Below are positions 38,603 through 51,356 of a DNA stretch of 64,000 nt, piece after piece. Numbering within the stretch: position 1 is the stretch's first letter; the number at the start of each line of letters is the position of its first letter. The translations under genes were made by a program, and so were the position numbers. Source of the stretch: Streptomyces sp. LaPpAH-108 (GTDB taxonomy: Bacteria; Actinomycetota; Actinomycetes; Streptomycetales; Streptomycetaceae). The stretch spans positions 62,001 to 126,000 of the forward strand of contig NZ_KB891998.1 in assembly GCF_000373625.1 (NCBI RefSeq), written 5' to 3'. Below the pieces are notes generated by a model, which saw nothing but the letters and a program-made list of their open reading frames with translations, was not told where the DNA came from and did not search any database.

Positions 38603-39811
38603 TCAGATGCCCGCGGCCTCGCGGAGGGCTTCCACGCGGTCCGTGCGCTCCCAGGTGAAGTCGGGGATCTCGCGGCCGAAGTGGCCGTAGGCCGCCGTCT
38701 GGGCGTAGATCGGGCGCAGGAGGTCGAGGTCGCGGATGATGGCGGCCGGGCGGAGGTCGAAGACCTCGTCGATCGCCTTCTCGATCTTCTCGGGCTCGAT
38801 CTTGTGGGTGCCGAAGGTCTCCACGAAGAGACCGACCGGCTCGGCCTTGCCGATCGCGTAGGCGACCTGGACCTCGCAGCGGGAGGCCAGGCCCGCCGCC
38901 ACGACGTTCTTGGCGACCCAGCGCATCGCGTAGGCGGCGGAGCGGTCGACCTTGGACGGGTCCTTGCCCGAGAAGGCGCCGCCACCGTGGCGGGCGAAGC
39001 CGCCGTAGGTGTCGATGATGATCTTGCGGCCGGTCAGACCGGCGTCGCCCATCGGGCCGCCGATCTCGAAGCGGCCGGTCGGGTTGACCAGCAGCCGGTA
39101 GCCCTCGGTGTCGAGCTTGATGCCCTCGTCGAGCAGCGCGCGCAGCTCCGGCTCGACCACGAACTCGCGGATGTCGGGCGCGAGCAGCGACTCGAGGTCG
39201 ATGTCCGAGGCGTGCTGGGAGGAGACCACGACGGTGTCGAGGCGGACGGCCTTGTCGCCGTCGTACTCGATGGTGACCTGGGTCTTGCCGTCGGGGCGCA
39301 GGTAGGGGATGGTGCCGTTCTTGCGGACCTCGGAGAGGCGCTTGGACAGGCGGTGCGCCAGGAAGATCGGCAGCGGCATCAGCGTCGGCGTCTCGTCCGA
39401 GGCGTAGCCGAACATCAGGCCCTGGTCGCCCGCGCCCTGCTTGTCCAGTTCGTCCTCATCGCCCTCGACACGGGACTCGTACGCCGTGTCGACGCCCTGC
39501 GCGATGTCCGGGGACTGCGCGCCGATGGACACCGAGACACCGCAGGAGGCGCCGTCGAAGCCCTTCTTCGAGGAGTCGTAACCGATCTCGAGGATCTTCT
39601 CCCGCACGAGCTGCGCGATCGGCGCGTACGCCTTGGTCGTGACCTCGCCGGCCACGTGCACCAGGCCGGTGGTGATCAGCGTCTCGACGGCGACGCGCGA
39701 GGAGGGGTCCTCGCGCAGCAGCGCGTCGAGGATCGTGTCGCTGATCTGGTCAGCGATCTTGTCGGGGTGACCTTCGGTCACGGACTCCGAGGTGAACAGG
39801 CGACGGGACAC
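38603..39811 (-). CDS. metK: S-adenosylmethionine synthetase
   Basis: A 402-residue enzyme that makes S-adenosylmethionine from methionine and ATP. The signatures are ESVTEGHPDKIADQISDTIL at the N-terminus, GAGDQGLMFGYA near residue 125 and GGGAFSGKDPSKVDRSAAY near 265, with all metal and phosphate ligands in place. The GTG at 39811 (SRRLFTSESV) has AGGGAG five bases before it and gives exactly the length of known Streptomyces MetK. In Streptomyces this enzyme also influences antibiotic production through SAM levels. It ends in a strong terminator and has a palindrome about 165 bases upstream. Confidence 0.96.
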   Translation of the reverse strand: MSRRLFTSESVTEGHPDKIADQISDTILDALLREDPSSRVAVETLITTGLVHVAGEVTTKAYAPIAQLVREKILEIGYDSSKKGFDGASCGVSVSIGAQSPDIAQGVDTAYESRVEGDEDELDKQGAGDQGLMFGYASDETPTLMPLPIFLAHRLSKRLSEVRKNGTIPYLRPDGKTQVTIEYDGDKAVRLDTVVVSSQHASDIDLESLLAPDIREFVVEPELRALLDEGIKLDTEGYRLLVNPTGRFEIGGPMGDAGLTGRKIIIDTYGGFARHGGGAFSGKDPSKVDRSAAYAMRWVAKNVVAAGLASRCEVQVAYAIGKAEPVGLFVETFGTHKIEPEKIEKAIDEVFDLRPAAIIRDLDLLRPIYAQTAAYGHFGREIPDFTWERTDRVEALREAAGI

Positions 39812-39975
39812 AACGCTCCCTGGGGTTGCAGCGGCTGCTGGCTGATCATTGGCGGACAACGGCGGGAGCTGCGCCCGGCGTCGTCCGAGGACAGTTTATC
39901 GGTCGCTCGCGACCGCGAACCCACCCGCACTCCTCCGGCGGAGGGTGCTGTGACCTGCGGCACGGGCATTCTGCC

Positions 39976-39993
39976 CAATGCCGAGCGGCATTG
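39976..39993. promoter_or_regulatory. 18-bp palindrome upstream of metK
   Basis: CAATGCCG-AG-CGGCATTG is a perfect 8-bp-arm dyad in the 274-base gap between metK and coaBC. It may be an operator; no riboswitch was recognised here. Confidence 0.4.
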
Positions 39994-40085
39994 ACCAGGC
40001 CCGCCACACGAGATCCCGACGGGTCCGCGGGGGAACGAATGACTCCGTGTGGCCGAAAGAACACCGTCCCCAACGGCCCAACGGG

Positions 40086-41288
40086 TCAGCCCAGTCGGGC
40101 CGCCACGAGGTCCCAGACGAGGTCGGCCAGGGCCTCCTTCGGGCCGTGCGGGACCTGCGTCTCGCTGCCGTCGGCGCCGAGGACCAGCGCCTCGTTCTCC
40201 TCGGAGCCGAAGGTCTTGCGCTCGCCCACCTCGTTCACCACGAGCAGATCGCAGCCCTTGCGGGCCAGCTTGGCGCGGCCGTTGGCCACCACGTCGTCGG
40301 TCTCGGCGGCGAAGCCGACCACGACCTGTCCGGGCCGGGCGCGCTCGGCGGACAGCTCCGCGAGGACGTCGGGGTTGCGCACCAGGGCGACCGGTTCCGG
40401 CTCCTGGCCGTCCTTCTTCTTGATCTTGCCGCTCGCATAGACGGCCGGGCGGAAGTCGGCGACGGCGGCGGCCATCACCACCGCGTCCGCGTCGGCGGCG
40501 GCCTTCAGCACGGCTTCGCGCAGCTGCACGGCGGTGCCGACCGGGACGACGTCCACGCCCGCGGGGTCGGGCAGCGTGGCGTTCGCCGAGACGAGCGTCA
40601 CACGGGCGCCGCGCGCGGCGGCGGTGCGGGCGAGGGCGTAGCCCTGCTTGCCGGAGGAGCGGTTGCCGAGGAAGCGGACCGGGTCCAGCGGCTCGCGGGT
40701 GCCGCCCGCGGAGACGACGACGTGGCGGCCCTCGAGGTCGGGCTCGGTGCCGCCCCGGGCCAGCACCCGGCGGCAGACCTCGAAGATCTCGCCGGGGTCG
40801 GGCAGCCGCCCCTTGCCGGTGTCGACGCCGGTGAGCCGCCCGACGGCGGGCTCGATGACGACGGCGCCCCGGCGGCGCAGCGTGGCCACGTTCTCCTGGG
40901 TGGCGGGGTGCTCCCACATCTCGGTGTGCATCGCGGGGGCGAAGACGACCGGACAGCGGGCGGTGAGCAGGGTGTTGGTGAGCAGGTCGTCCGCGAGGCC
41001 GTGGGCGGCCTTGGCGAGCAGGTCGGCGGTCGCGGGCGCGACGATCACCAGGTCGGCGTGCTGGCCGATGCGGACGTGCGGCACCTCGTGGACGGCGTCC
41101 CAGACCTCGGTGGAGACCGGGTTGCCCGAGAGGGCGGACCAGGTGGGGGCGCCGACGAAGTTCAGCGCGGAGGCGGTGGGCACCACCCGCACGTCATGGC
41201 CCGACTCCGTGAACCTTCTCAGCAGCTCACAGGCCTTGTAGGCGGCGATGCCACCACTGACCCCCAGCACGACCTTCGGCTTGTCCAC
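40086..41288 (-). CDS. coaBC: Bifunctional phosphopantothenoylcysteine synthetase/decarboxylase
   Basis: A 400-residue fusion for coenzyme A synthesis. The CoaC half (about residues 1-180) opens PKVVLGVSGGIAAYKACELL and holds FVGAPTWSAL and FAPAMHTEMWEHPAT, the FMN-dependent decarboxylase. The CoaB half (about 190-400) has VVVSAGGTREPLDPVRFLGN, then RSSGKQGYALA, and the ligase Lys-rich loop KIKKKDG. GTG 41288 is preferred over ATG 41309 because GGGGAGAGAC precedes it at normal spacing. It follows rpoZ, separated by a perfect hairpin. Confidence 0.94.
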   Translation of the reverse strand: MDKPKVVLGVSGGIAAYKACELLRRFTESGHDVRVVPTASALNFVGAPTWSALSGNPVSTEVWDAVHEVPHVRIGQHADLVIVAPATADLLAKAAHGLADDLLTNTLLTARCPVVFAPAMHTEMWEHPATQENVATLRRRGAVVIEPAVGRLTGVDTGKGRLPDPGEIFEVCRRVLARGGTEPDLEGRHVVVSAGGTREPLDPVRFLGNRSSGKQGYALARTAAARGARVTLVSANATLPDPAGVDVVPVGTAVQLREAVLKAAADADAVVMAAAVADFRPAVYASGKIKKKDGQEPEPVALVRNPDVLAELSAERARPGQVVVGFAAETDDVVANGRAKLARKGCDLLVVNEVGERKTFGSEENEALVLGADGSETQVPHGPKEALADLVWDLVAARLG

Positions 41289-41328
41289 CGTCTCTCCCCG
41301 GCTCGGCAACGTACGGGACCATCACACA

Positions 41329-41363
41329 CCACAGGCCCGGCAAGCTGCTTGCCGGGCCTGTGG
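41329..41363. terminator. Perfect 16-bp hairpin between rpoZ and coaBC
   Basis: CCACAGGCCCGGCAAG (41329-41344) and CTTGCCGGGCCTGTGG (41348-41363) are exact reverse complements around a 3-base loop. It lies 42 bases past the rpoZ stop. No T-run follows on the minus strand. Confidence 0.8.
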
Positions 41364-41405
41364 ATAAGTCGGTCGCGATCTGACCGTACTACTTACTGTG
41401 CCTGC

Positions 41406-41678
41406 TTACTGCGCGGGGCCCTCGATGGCCTCGGACGTCAGCAGACCGGCGTTGATCTCGCGCAGCGCGATCGACAGCGGCTTCTCGTGGACGTGGGTGT
41501 CGACGAGCGGACCGACGTACTCGAGAAGGCCCTCACCGAGCTGCGAGTAGTACGCGTTGATCTGACGGGCGCGCTTGGCCGCGTAGATCACGAGGCTGTA
41601 CTTCGAGTCGGTGGCCTCAAGAAGCTCGTCGATCGGAGGGTTGATGATGCCCTCGGGCGCGGTGATGGAAGAGGACAC
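41406..41678 (-). CDS. rpoZ: RNA polymerase omega subunit
   Basis: A 90-residue omega subunit, the small chaperone-like part of RNA polymerase that grips beta-prime. The core INPPIDELLEATDSKYSLVIYAAKRARQINAYY is the standard family motif, and the ending NAGLLTSEAIEG is typical of actinobacteria. The GTG at 41678 has GGAAGG six bases upstream. In Streptomyces loss of omega affects growth, morphology and antibiotic output. It sits 75 bases behind gmk, the common gmk-rpoZ pairing of bacteria. Confidence 0.96.
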   Translation of the reverse strand: MSSSITAPEGIINPPIDELLEATDSKYSLVIYAAKRARQINAYYSQLGEGLLEYVGPLVDTHVHEKPLSIALREINAGLLTSEAIEGPAQ

Positions 41679-41752
41679 GCTCTGCCTTCCGATGGGTGGG
41701 AAAGATTCAGTCGATGCGACCGTCGGTGCCGTTCACAGGACGGCGGTCACGA

Positions 41753-42346
41753 TCACACAACGTCCATCAAGGCTAGCAGCTCACGGGCCACGTCCTTGAC
41801 GGAGGTGTTGACAAGGGTCTCGTCGAACTCGGGCTCGGCCGCCAGCTCGGTCCGGGCCGCCTCCAGGCGGCGCTCGATGACCTCGGGCGATTCGGTGCCC
41901 CGGCCGGTGAGCCTGCGCACCAGCTCCTCCCAGGAGGGGGGAGCCAGGAAGACCAGCTGTGCGTCCGGCATGGACTCGCGGACCTGGCGGGCACCCTGGA
42001 GGTCGATCTCCAGGAGGACGGGCTCGCCCTTCTCCAGCCGCTCCAGGACGGCGGCGCGCGGCGTGCCGTAGCGGTTGCCGGCGAACTCGGCCCACTCCAG
42101 CAGCTCGCCGTTGGCGATCAGCTTGTCCATCTCGTCGTCGGTGACGAAGAAGTAGTGGACGCCGTGCTGCTCGCCGGGGCGCGGCTTGCGGGTCGTCGCC
42201 GACACCGAGAGCCAGACGTCGGGGTGTTCCTTGCGCATATGAGCGACGACCGTGCTCTTACCGACCCCGGAGGGGCCGGAGAGCACGGTCAGCCGCGGAC
42301 GTGCGTCCGGGGGCGCGGGGGTCGTCCCCCGGGGTGTTACAGCCAT
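41753..42346 (-). CDS. gmk: Guanylate kinase
   Basis: A 197-residue P-loop kinase that converts GMP to GDP with ATP. The Walker A motif TVLSGPSGVGKSTVVAHM lies at about residues 20-37, followed by SVSATTRKPRPGEQHGVHYFF (GMP-binding Arg and Tyr residues) and LLEIDLQGARQVRES. The N-terminal 17 residues (Pro/Thr-rich) are an extension common in Streptomyces. It heads a gmk-rpoZ group about 60 bases downstream of the sIHF gene, an arrangement found across actinobacteria. Confidence 0.95.
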   Translation of the reverse strand: MAVTPRGTTPAPPDARPRLTVLSGPSGVGKSTVVAHMRKEHPDVWLSVSATTRKPRPGEQHGVHYFFVTDDEMDKLIANGELLEWAEFAGNRYGTPRAAVLERLEKGEPVLLEIDLQGARQVRESMPDAQLVFLAPPSWEELVRRLTGRGTESPEVIERRLEAARTELAAEPEFDETLVNTSVKDVARELLALMDVV

Positions 42347-42406
42347 GCAGCGATTATTCCAGCAATCCCGGGGTGCCCGGGACTCCTGGTCCGGCAGGGG
42401 CCGGAC

Positions 42407-42730
42407 TCAGGACCCGGTGCTGCCGAACTCACGCTCCAGGGACGCGATCTGGTTGGAACCGAGGCCGCGCACGCGGCGGCTCTCGGAGATGCCCAGCCGC
42501 TCCATGATCTGCTTGGCGCGGACCTTGCCCACGCCAGGCAGGGATTCGAGCAGGGCGGAGACCTTCATCTTGCCGATGACGTCGTTCTCCTGGCCCTGCT
42601 TGATGACCTCGTGCAGAGAGGCGCCGGAGTGCTTGAGTCGATTCTTGACCTCGGCCCGCTCCCGGCGAGCCGCGGCGGCCTTTTCGAGCGCGGCTGCGCG
42701 CTGTTCAGGGGTAAGGGGCGGAAGAGCCAC
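42407..42730 (-). CDS. sihF: Actinobacterial integration host factor (sIHF)
   Basis: A 107-residue nucleoid-associated protein. The start ALPPLTPEQRAAALEKAAAA is a long charged helix, followed by the helix-two-turn-helix region LLESLPGVGKVRAKQIMERLGI and SESRRVRGLGSNQIASLEREF. It binds DNA non-specifically, constrains supercoils and in Streptomyces influences development and antibiotic synthesis. GTG 42730 has GAGGTGA eight bases upstream. The position between pyrF and gmk is conserved in actinobacteria. It is unrelated in sequence to the HU-like IHF of enterobacteria. Confidence 0.95.
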   Translation of the reverse strand: MALPPLTPEQRAAALEKAAAARRERAEVKNRLKHSGASLHEVIKQGQENDVIGKMKVSALLESLPGVGKVRAKQIMERLGISESRRVRGLGSNQIASLEREFGSTGS

Positions 42731-42914
42731 GCCTACGTCACCTCGGATGTCGAACTGTCGGATACGGACCGGTGAGGAACCTAGTCGCCCCACACCTGGG
42801 GAGGTACGAGCAACACGCTTGCCCGTTCTCTGCTCGGAGACTAGCGGCCAACTCCGCCAGAGTCAGCGAGAACAGCGGAAAAGTCCTGGTCAGCCTCTGC
42901 GAGGCCGGACTTTT

Positions 42915-42929
42915 CGGGCATATTGCCCG
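42915..42929. promoter_or_regulatory. Small palindrome in the sIHF upstream region
   Basis: CGGGCA-TAT-TGCCCG is a perfect 6-bp-arm dyad about 185 bases before the sIHF start and just downstream of the pyr operon terminator. The 285-base gap otherwise shows only promoter-like AT-rich words. Confidence 0.3.
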
Positions 42930-42962
42930 GGATTCGCCGATCTATTCACACCGCACGGGTCC

Positions 42963-42990
42963 GGTGACGGGCATCCGGGAGCCCGTCACC
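42963..42990 (-). terminator. Terminator of the pyrimidine operon
   Basis: GGTGACGGGC (42963-42972) and GCCCGTCACC (42981-42990) are exact reverse complements with an 8-base loop, 25 bases beyond the pyrF stop. Confidence 0.75.
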
Positions 42991-43015
42991 GCCTCCGCAC
43001 CGGTCCGTGACGGCC

Positions 43016-43869
43016 TCAGCAGCCGCCCGCCGCGCCGTCGACCGCGGCCCGGATCCCGTCCGCGAACCGCTCCGTGGCCGCCCGCAGCCCCGCGACCTCG
43101 GGACCGTGCCGCAGCACACCCCGGCTGACGTTCGGTACGACGTTGCGCACGGCGGCCCCGAAGACCCGGGGCAGATCCGCCGGGGTCGCCCCCTGCGCGC
43201 CCACGCCGGGGGCCAGCAGCGGGCCGTTGATCGCGAGGTCGTACGAGGACAGGTCGCCCACCGTGGCGCCGACGACCGCGCCGAAGGAGCCGAGCGGCTC
43301 CTGGCCCGCGTTGTCGGCGGCGAGGTGCGCCAGCACGGTCGCGGCCACGGTCCGGCCGTCGGCGCGGACGGCGTGCTGCACCTCGGGGCCCTCCGGGTTG
43401 GAGGTCAGGGCGAGCACGAACAGCCCGGTGCCGGTCTCCCGGGCCAGCGCGACGGCCGGGGCGAGCGAGCCGTAGCCGAGGTACGGCGAGACGGTGAGCG
43501 CGTCGGAGAACAGCGGGGCGTCCTTGTGCAGGAACGCCTCGGCGTAACCGGCCATGGTCGAGCCGATGTCGCCGCGCTTGGCGTCCATGACGACCAGGGC
43601 ACCGGCCGCGCGCGTCTCCTGGACGACACGCTCCAGGACGGCGACACCGCGCGAGCCGAACCGCTCGAAGAACGCCATCTGCGGCTTGATCACCGCGACC
43701 CGGTCGGCGACCGCCTCGACGACCGTACGGCTGAACCGCTCCAGGCCGCTCACGTCGTCGTTCAGGCCCCACTCGGCGAGCAGCGAGGCGTGCGGGTCGA
43801 TGCCGACGCAGAGCGGGCCGCGCTCGTCCATGGCGCGGCGCAGCCGGGCACCGAAGGGTTCGAGAACGG

Positions 43870-43873
<4 letters not shown>
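43016..43873 (-). CDS. pyrF: Orotidine 5'-phosphate decarboxylase (type 2)
   Basis: A 285-residue enzyme for the last step of UMP synthesis, decarboxylating OMP. The catalytic Asp-Lys network lies in VVMDAKRGDIGSTMAGYAEA. Further family marks are LCVGIDPHASLL and IKPQMAFFERFGSRG. The length and these motifs fit the longer type 2 OMPDC found in actinobacteria rather than the short E. coli form. Its ATG overlaps the pyrD stop by four bases. It is the last gene of the pyr operon, followed by a hairpin terminator. Confidence 0.95.
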
Positions 43874-44976
<1,103 letters not shown>

Positions 44977-45028
44977 GGCTGTCCTCACGAAGAGGGGGAC
45001 ACCGTTTCCGGTGTCCCCCTCGGGGCTG

Positions 45029-48329
<3,301 letters not shown>

Positions 48330-48337
<8 letters not shown>

Positions 48338-49487
48338 GCTGGCCCTCCATCGGAGCGGTGCTCATCAAAGTCGTGAAGCGGTCGAACAGGTAGGCCGCGT
48401 CGTGCGGCCCCGCCGCCGCTTCGGGGTGGTACTGGACGGAGAAGGCGGGCTGGTCGAGCAGCCGCAGCCCCTCCACGACGTTGTCGTTGAGGCAGACGTG
48501 GGACACCTCGGCGCGGCCGAACTTGGTGTCGCTCACCTGGTCGAGGGGCGCGTCGACGGCGAAGCCGTGGTTGTGCGCGGTGACCTCGACCTTGCCGGTG
48601 GTGCGGTCCTGGACGGGCTGGTTGATGCCCCGGTGGCCGTACTTCAGCTTGTAGGTACCGAAGCCGAGGGCGCGGCCGAGGATCTGGTTGCCGAAGCAGA
48701 TGCCGAAGAGCGGCGTCCTGCGCTCCAGGACGGCGGTCATGAGGGCGACGGGGCCCTCGGCGGTGGCGGGGTCGCCGGGGCCGTTGGAGAAGAACACGCC
48801 GTCGGGGTCGACGGCGTAGACGTCCTCGACCGTGGCGGTCGCGGGCAGCACGTGCACCTCTATGCCGCGCTCGGCCATGCGCTGCGGGGTCATGCCCTTG
48901 ATGCCGAGGTCGATCGCGGCGACGGTGAACTTCTTCTCGCCGACCGCCGGGACGACGTACGCCTCCTTGGTGGCGACCTCCTCGTAGAGGCTCGCGCCCT
49001 TCATGTGCGGCTGGGCCTGGACGCGCGCGATCAGCTCGGCCTCGGGGGCGAGGGCGTCGCCGGAGAAGATCCCAGCGCGCATGGAGCCGCGCTCGCGCAG
49101 ATGGCGGGTGAGGGCGCGGGTGTCGATGCCGCTGATGCCGACGACGCCCTGGGCGGTCAGCTCGTCGTCCAGGGAGCGCCGGGAGCGCCAGTTGGACGGC
49201 ACGCGCGCGGGGTCGCGGACCACGTAGCCGGAGACCCAGATGCGCCTGGACTCGTCGTCCTCGTCGTTCCAGCCGGTGTTGCCGATCTGGGGCGCGGTGG
49301 CGACGACGATCTGGCGGTCGTACGAGGGGTCGGTCAGGGTCTCCTGGTAGCCGGTCATGCCGGTGGAGAACACGGCTTCGCCGAAGGTCTCCCCCACGGC
49401 CCCGTAGGCACGGCCGCGGAAGATGCGGCCGTCCTCCAGGACGAGTACGGCGGGAGTCTTGGCGGCTCCCCTGGTGGAGGTCGTCAT
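48330..49487 (-). CDS. carA: Carbamoyl-phosphate synthase, small (glutaminase) subunit
   Basis: A 385-residue subunit that hydrolyses glutamine and channels ammonia to CarB. The N-terminal CPSase_sm domain (about residues 14-145) contains VFSTGMTGYQETLTDPSY. The class I glutaminase domain (about 190-370) has the nucleophile Cys in LFGICFGNQILGRALG and the His/Glu pair in FSVQYHPEAAAGPHDA. The start ATG 49487 overlaps the stop of the upstream membrane protein gene by four bases; open sequence beyond it is antisense-phase. It is co-translated with carB. Confidence 0.96.
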
Positions 49488-50068
49488 CGTGCGCCTTCCG
49501 TGTCGTTGATCAGGTGGTTCAGGGTGTCGGCCCACTCGGTGTGCTCGGCCGCGCGGTCGGAGCGGAAGCCGGAGTCGATCAGCTTGTCGCCGTGCGCCCA
49601 GGTGACGATCAGCAGTCCGCCCTCGGTGAGGACCTTGCCCGCGATGCCCTTGTCGAGCCGGGCGCCGCGCAGGGCGGCCACGGGCACGAAGAAGTCGGTC
49701 GCGCCGGGGCGCTCGACCACCAGGCCCGCGTCGGTGAGGGTCAGCTCCACGCGGCTGCGGGTGCCCAGGCCGTGCGCCACGATGCGGTCCAGCCACTGTC
49801 CCGCGGTGGTGGAGCCGTGGTAGCGGCCGCTCATGCTCAGTCTCGCCGGACCGGGGTCCTCCGGCACTCCGGGCAGCTCGGGCAGGTCGCTCTGGAGGGT
49901 GCCGCGCCACTTCCAGCCCTCGCGCATCAGCCAGTAGACGAGCGCGATGAAGAGGGCGAGTCCGACGAGCCAGCCGACGCGGGCGCCCCAGTCGGTCACC
50001 GCGGCGGATTTCTTCTCGTCCGCGAGTCCCGTGGCGAGCGATGCGGCGAGCAGGGGTGCAGATGTCAC
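49484..50068 (-). CDS. Membrane-anchored protein of unknown function inside the pyr operon
   Basis: A 194-residue protein. One membrane helix at about residues 27-47 (GARVGWLVGLALFIALVYWL) is followed by a Trp/Arg flank and a soluble domain (about 60-190) with alternating hydrophobic strands, possibly PH-like (LTDAGLVVERPGATDFFVPV, GKVLTEGGLLIVTWAHG). I recognise no catalytic motif. GTG 50068 overlaps the pyrC stop and its own stop overlaps the carA start, both by four bases. It is thus translated in step with pyrimidine enzymes, and an accessory or unlinked role cannot be decided. Confidence 0.75.
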   Translation of the reverse strand: MTSAPLLAASLATGLADEKKSAAVTDWGARVGWLVGLALFIALVYWLMREGWKWRGTLQSDLPELPGVPEDPGPARLSMSGRYHGSTTAGQWLDRIVAHGLGTRSRVELTLTDAGLVVERPGATDFFVPVAALRGARLDKGIAGKVLTEGGLLIVTWAHGDKLIDSGFRSDRAAEHTEWADTLNHLINDTEGAR

Positions 50069-51351
50069 GTGAGCTTCCCGTCCATGAGCGTGGCCTTGCC
50101 CCGCAGCCAGGTGTGGGTGACACGGCCCGGCAGCTCGCGGCCCTCGTAGGGGGTGTTGCGGCTGCGCGAGGCGAAGCCCGCGGGGTCCACCTGTCCACGG
50201 TAGGCGGTGTCCACGAGGGTGAGGCTGGCGGGCTCGCCCGGGGCGACCGGGCGGCCGTGACCGGTGGCGCGGCCGATGCGGGCGGGCGCGGCGGACATGC
50301 GGTCCGCGACCCCGGCCCAGTCGAGCAGGCCGGTCTCGACCATGGTCTCCTGCACCACGGACAGGGCGGTCTCCAGGCCGACCATGCCCATGGCGGCGGC
50401 GCCCCACTCGCAGTCCTTGTCCTCGTGCGGGTGCGGGGCGTGGTCGGTGGCGACGATGTCGATCGTGCCGTCGGCCAGTGCCTCGCGCAGGGCGCGCACG
50501 TCGCGCTCGGTGCGCAGCGGCGGGTTGACCTTGTAGGCGGGGTTGTAGGTGCGCACCACCTCCTCCGTGAGGAGGAGGTGGTGGGGGCAGACCTCGGCGG
50601 TGACCTGGATGCCGCGGGACTTGGCCCAGCGGATGATCTCGACCGACCCGGCCGTGGAGACGTGGCAGATGTGCAGGCGGGAGCCGACGTGCTCGGCGAG
50701 CAGCACGTCCCGCGCGATGATCGACTCCTCGGCGACGGCGGGCCAGCCGCCGAGGCCGAGTTCGGCGGAGACGACGCCCTCGTTCATCTGGGCGCCCTCG
50801 GTGAGCCGGGGCTCCTGGGCGTGCTGGGCGACGACGCCGCCGAACGCCTTCACGTACTCCAGGGCGCGACGCATGATCACCGCGTCGTCCACGCACTTGC
50901 CGTCGTCGGAGAAGACGGTGACCCCGGCGGCGGAGTCGTGCATGGCACCCAGCTCGGCGAGCTTCCTGCCCTCCAGACCGACGGTGACGGCGCCGATGGG
51001 CTGCACGTCGCAGTAGCCGTACTCGCGGCCGAGCCGCCAGACCTGCTCCACCACACCGGCGGTGTCGGCGACGGGGAAGGTGTTGGCCATGGCGAAGACG
51101 GCGGTGAAGCCGCCGGAGGCGGCGGCGCGGGTGCCGGTCAGCACGGTCTCGGAGTCCTCGCGGCCCGGCTCGCGCAGATGGGTGTGCAGGTCGACCAGGC
51201 CCGGCAGCAGCACCTTGCCGTCGGCCTCGACGACCTCGGCGCCCTCGGCGGAAAGACCGGTGCCGACCGCTGCGATGGTCTCGCCGTCGATCAGGACGTC
51301 CTGCGGCTCGCCCCCGAGCACCTTCGCACCACGGATCAGGATCTTGCTCAT
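50065..51351 (-). CDS. pyrC: Dihydroorotase (class I)
   Basis: A 428-residue amidohydrolase that cyclises carbamoyl aspartate to dihydroorotate. The metal motif LVDLHTHLREPGREDSE holds the HxH pair. Later ligands are in QHAQEPRL, HICHVSTAGSVEII and IDIVATDHAPHP with the catalytic Asp. The long form with this spacing is typical of gram-positive and actinobacterial PyrC. It lies five bases after pyrB and overlaps the membrane protein gene by four bases. Confidence 0.95.
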   Translation of the reverse strand: MSKILIRGAKVLGGEPQDVLIDGETIAAVGTGLSAEGAEVVEADGKVLLPGLVDLHTHLREPGREDSETVLTGTRAAASGGFTAVFAMANTFPVADTAGVVEQVWRLGREYGYCDVQPIGAVTVGLEGRKLAELGAMHDSAAGVTVFSDDGKCVDDAVIMRRALEYVKAFGGVVAQHAQEPRLTEGAQMNEGVVSAELGLGGWPAVAEESIIARDVLLAEHVGSRLHICHVSTAGSVEIIRWAKSRGIQVTAEVCPHHLLLTEEVVRTYNPAYKVNPPLRTERDVRALREALADGTIDIVATDHAPHPHEDKDCEWGAAAMGMVGLETALSVVQETMVETGLLDWAGVADRMSAAPARIGRATGHGRPVAPGEPASLTLVDTAYRGQVDPAGFASRSRNTPYEGRELPGRVTHTWLRGKATLMDGKLT

Positions 51352-51356
51352 GGTTC

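Noticed and set aside
39812..40085. A SAM riboswitch before metK
   Set aside because: No conserved SAM-I, SAM-II or SAM-IV core was recognised in this gap; only a palindrome was found.
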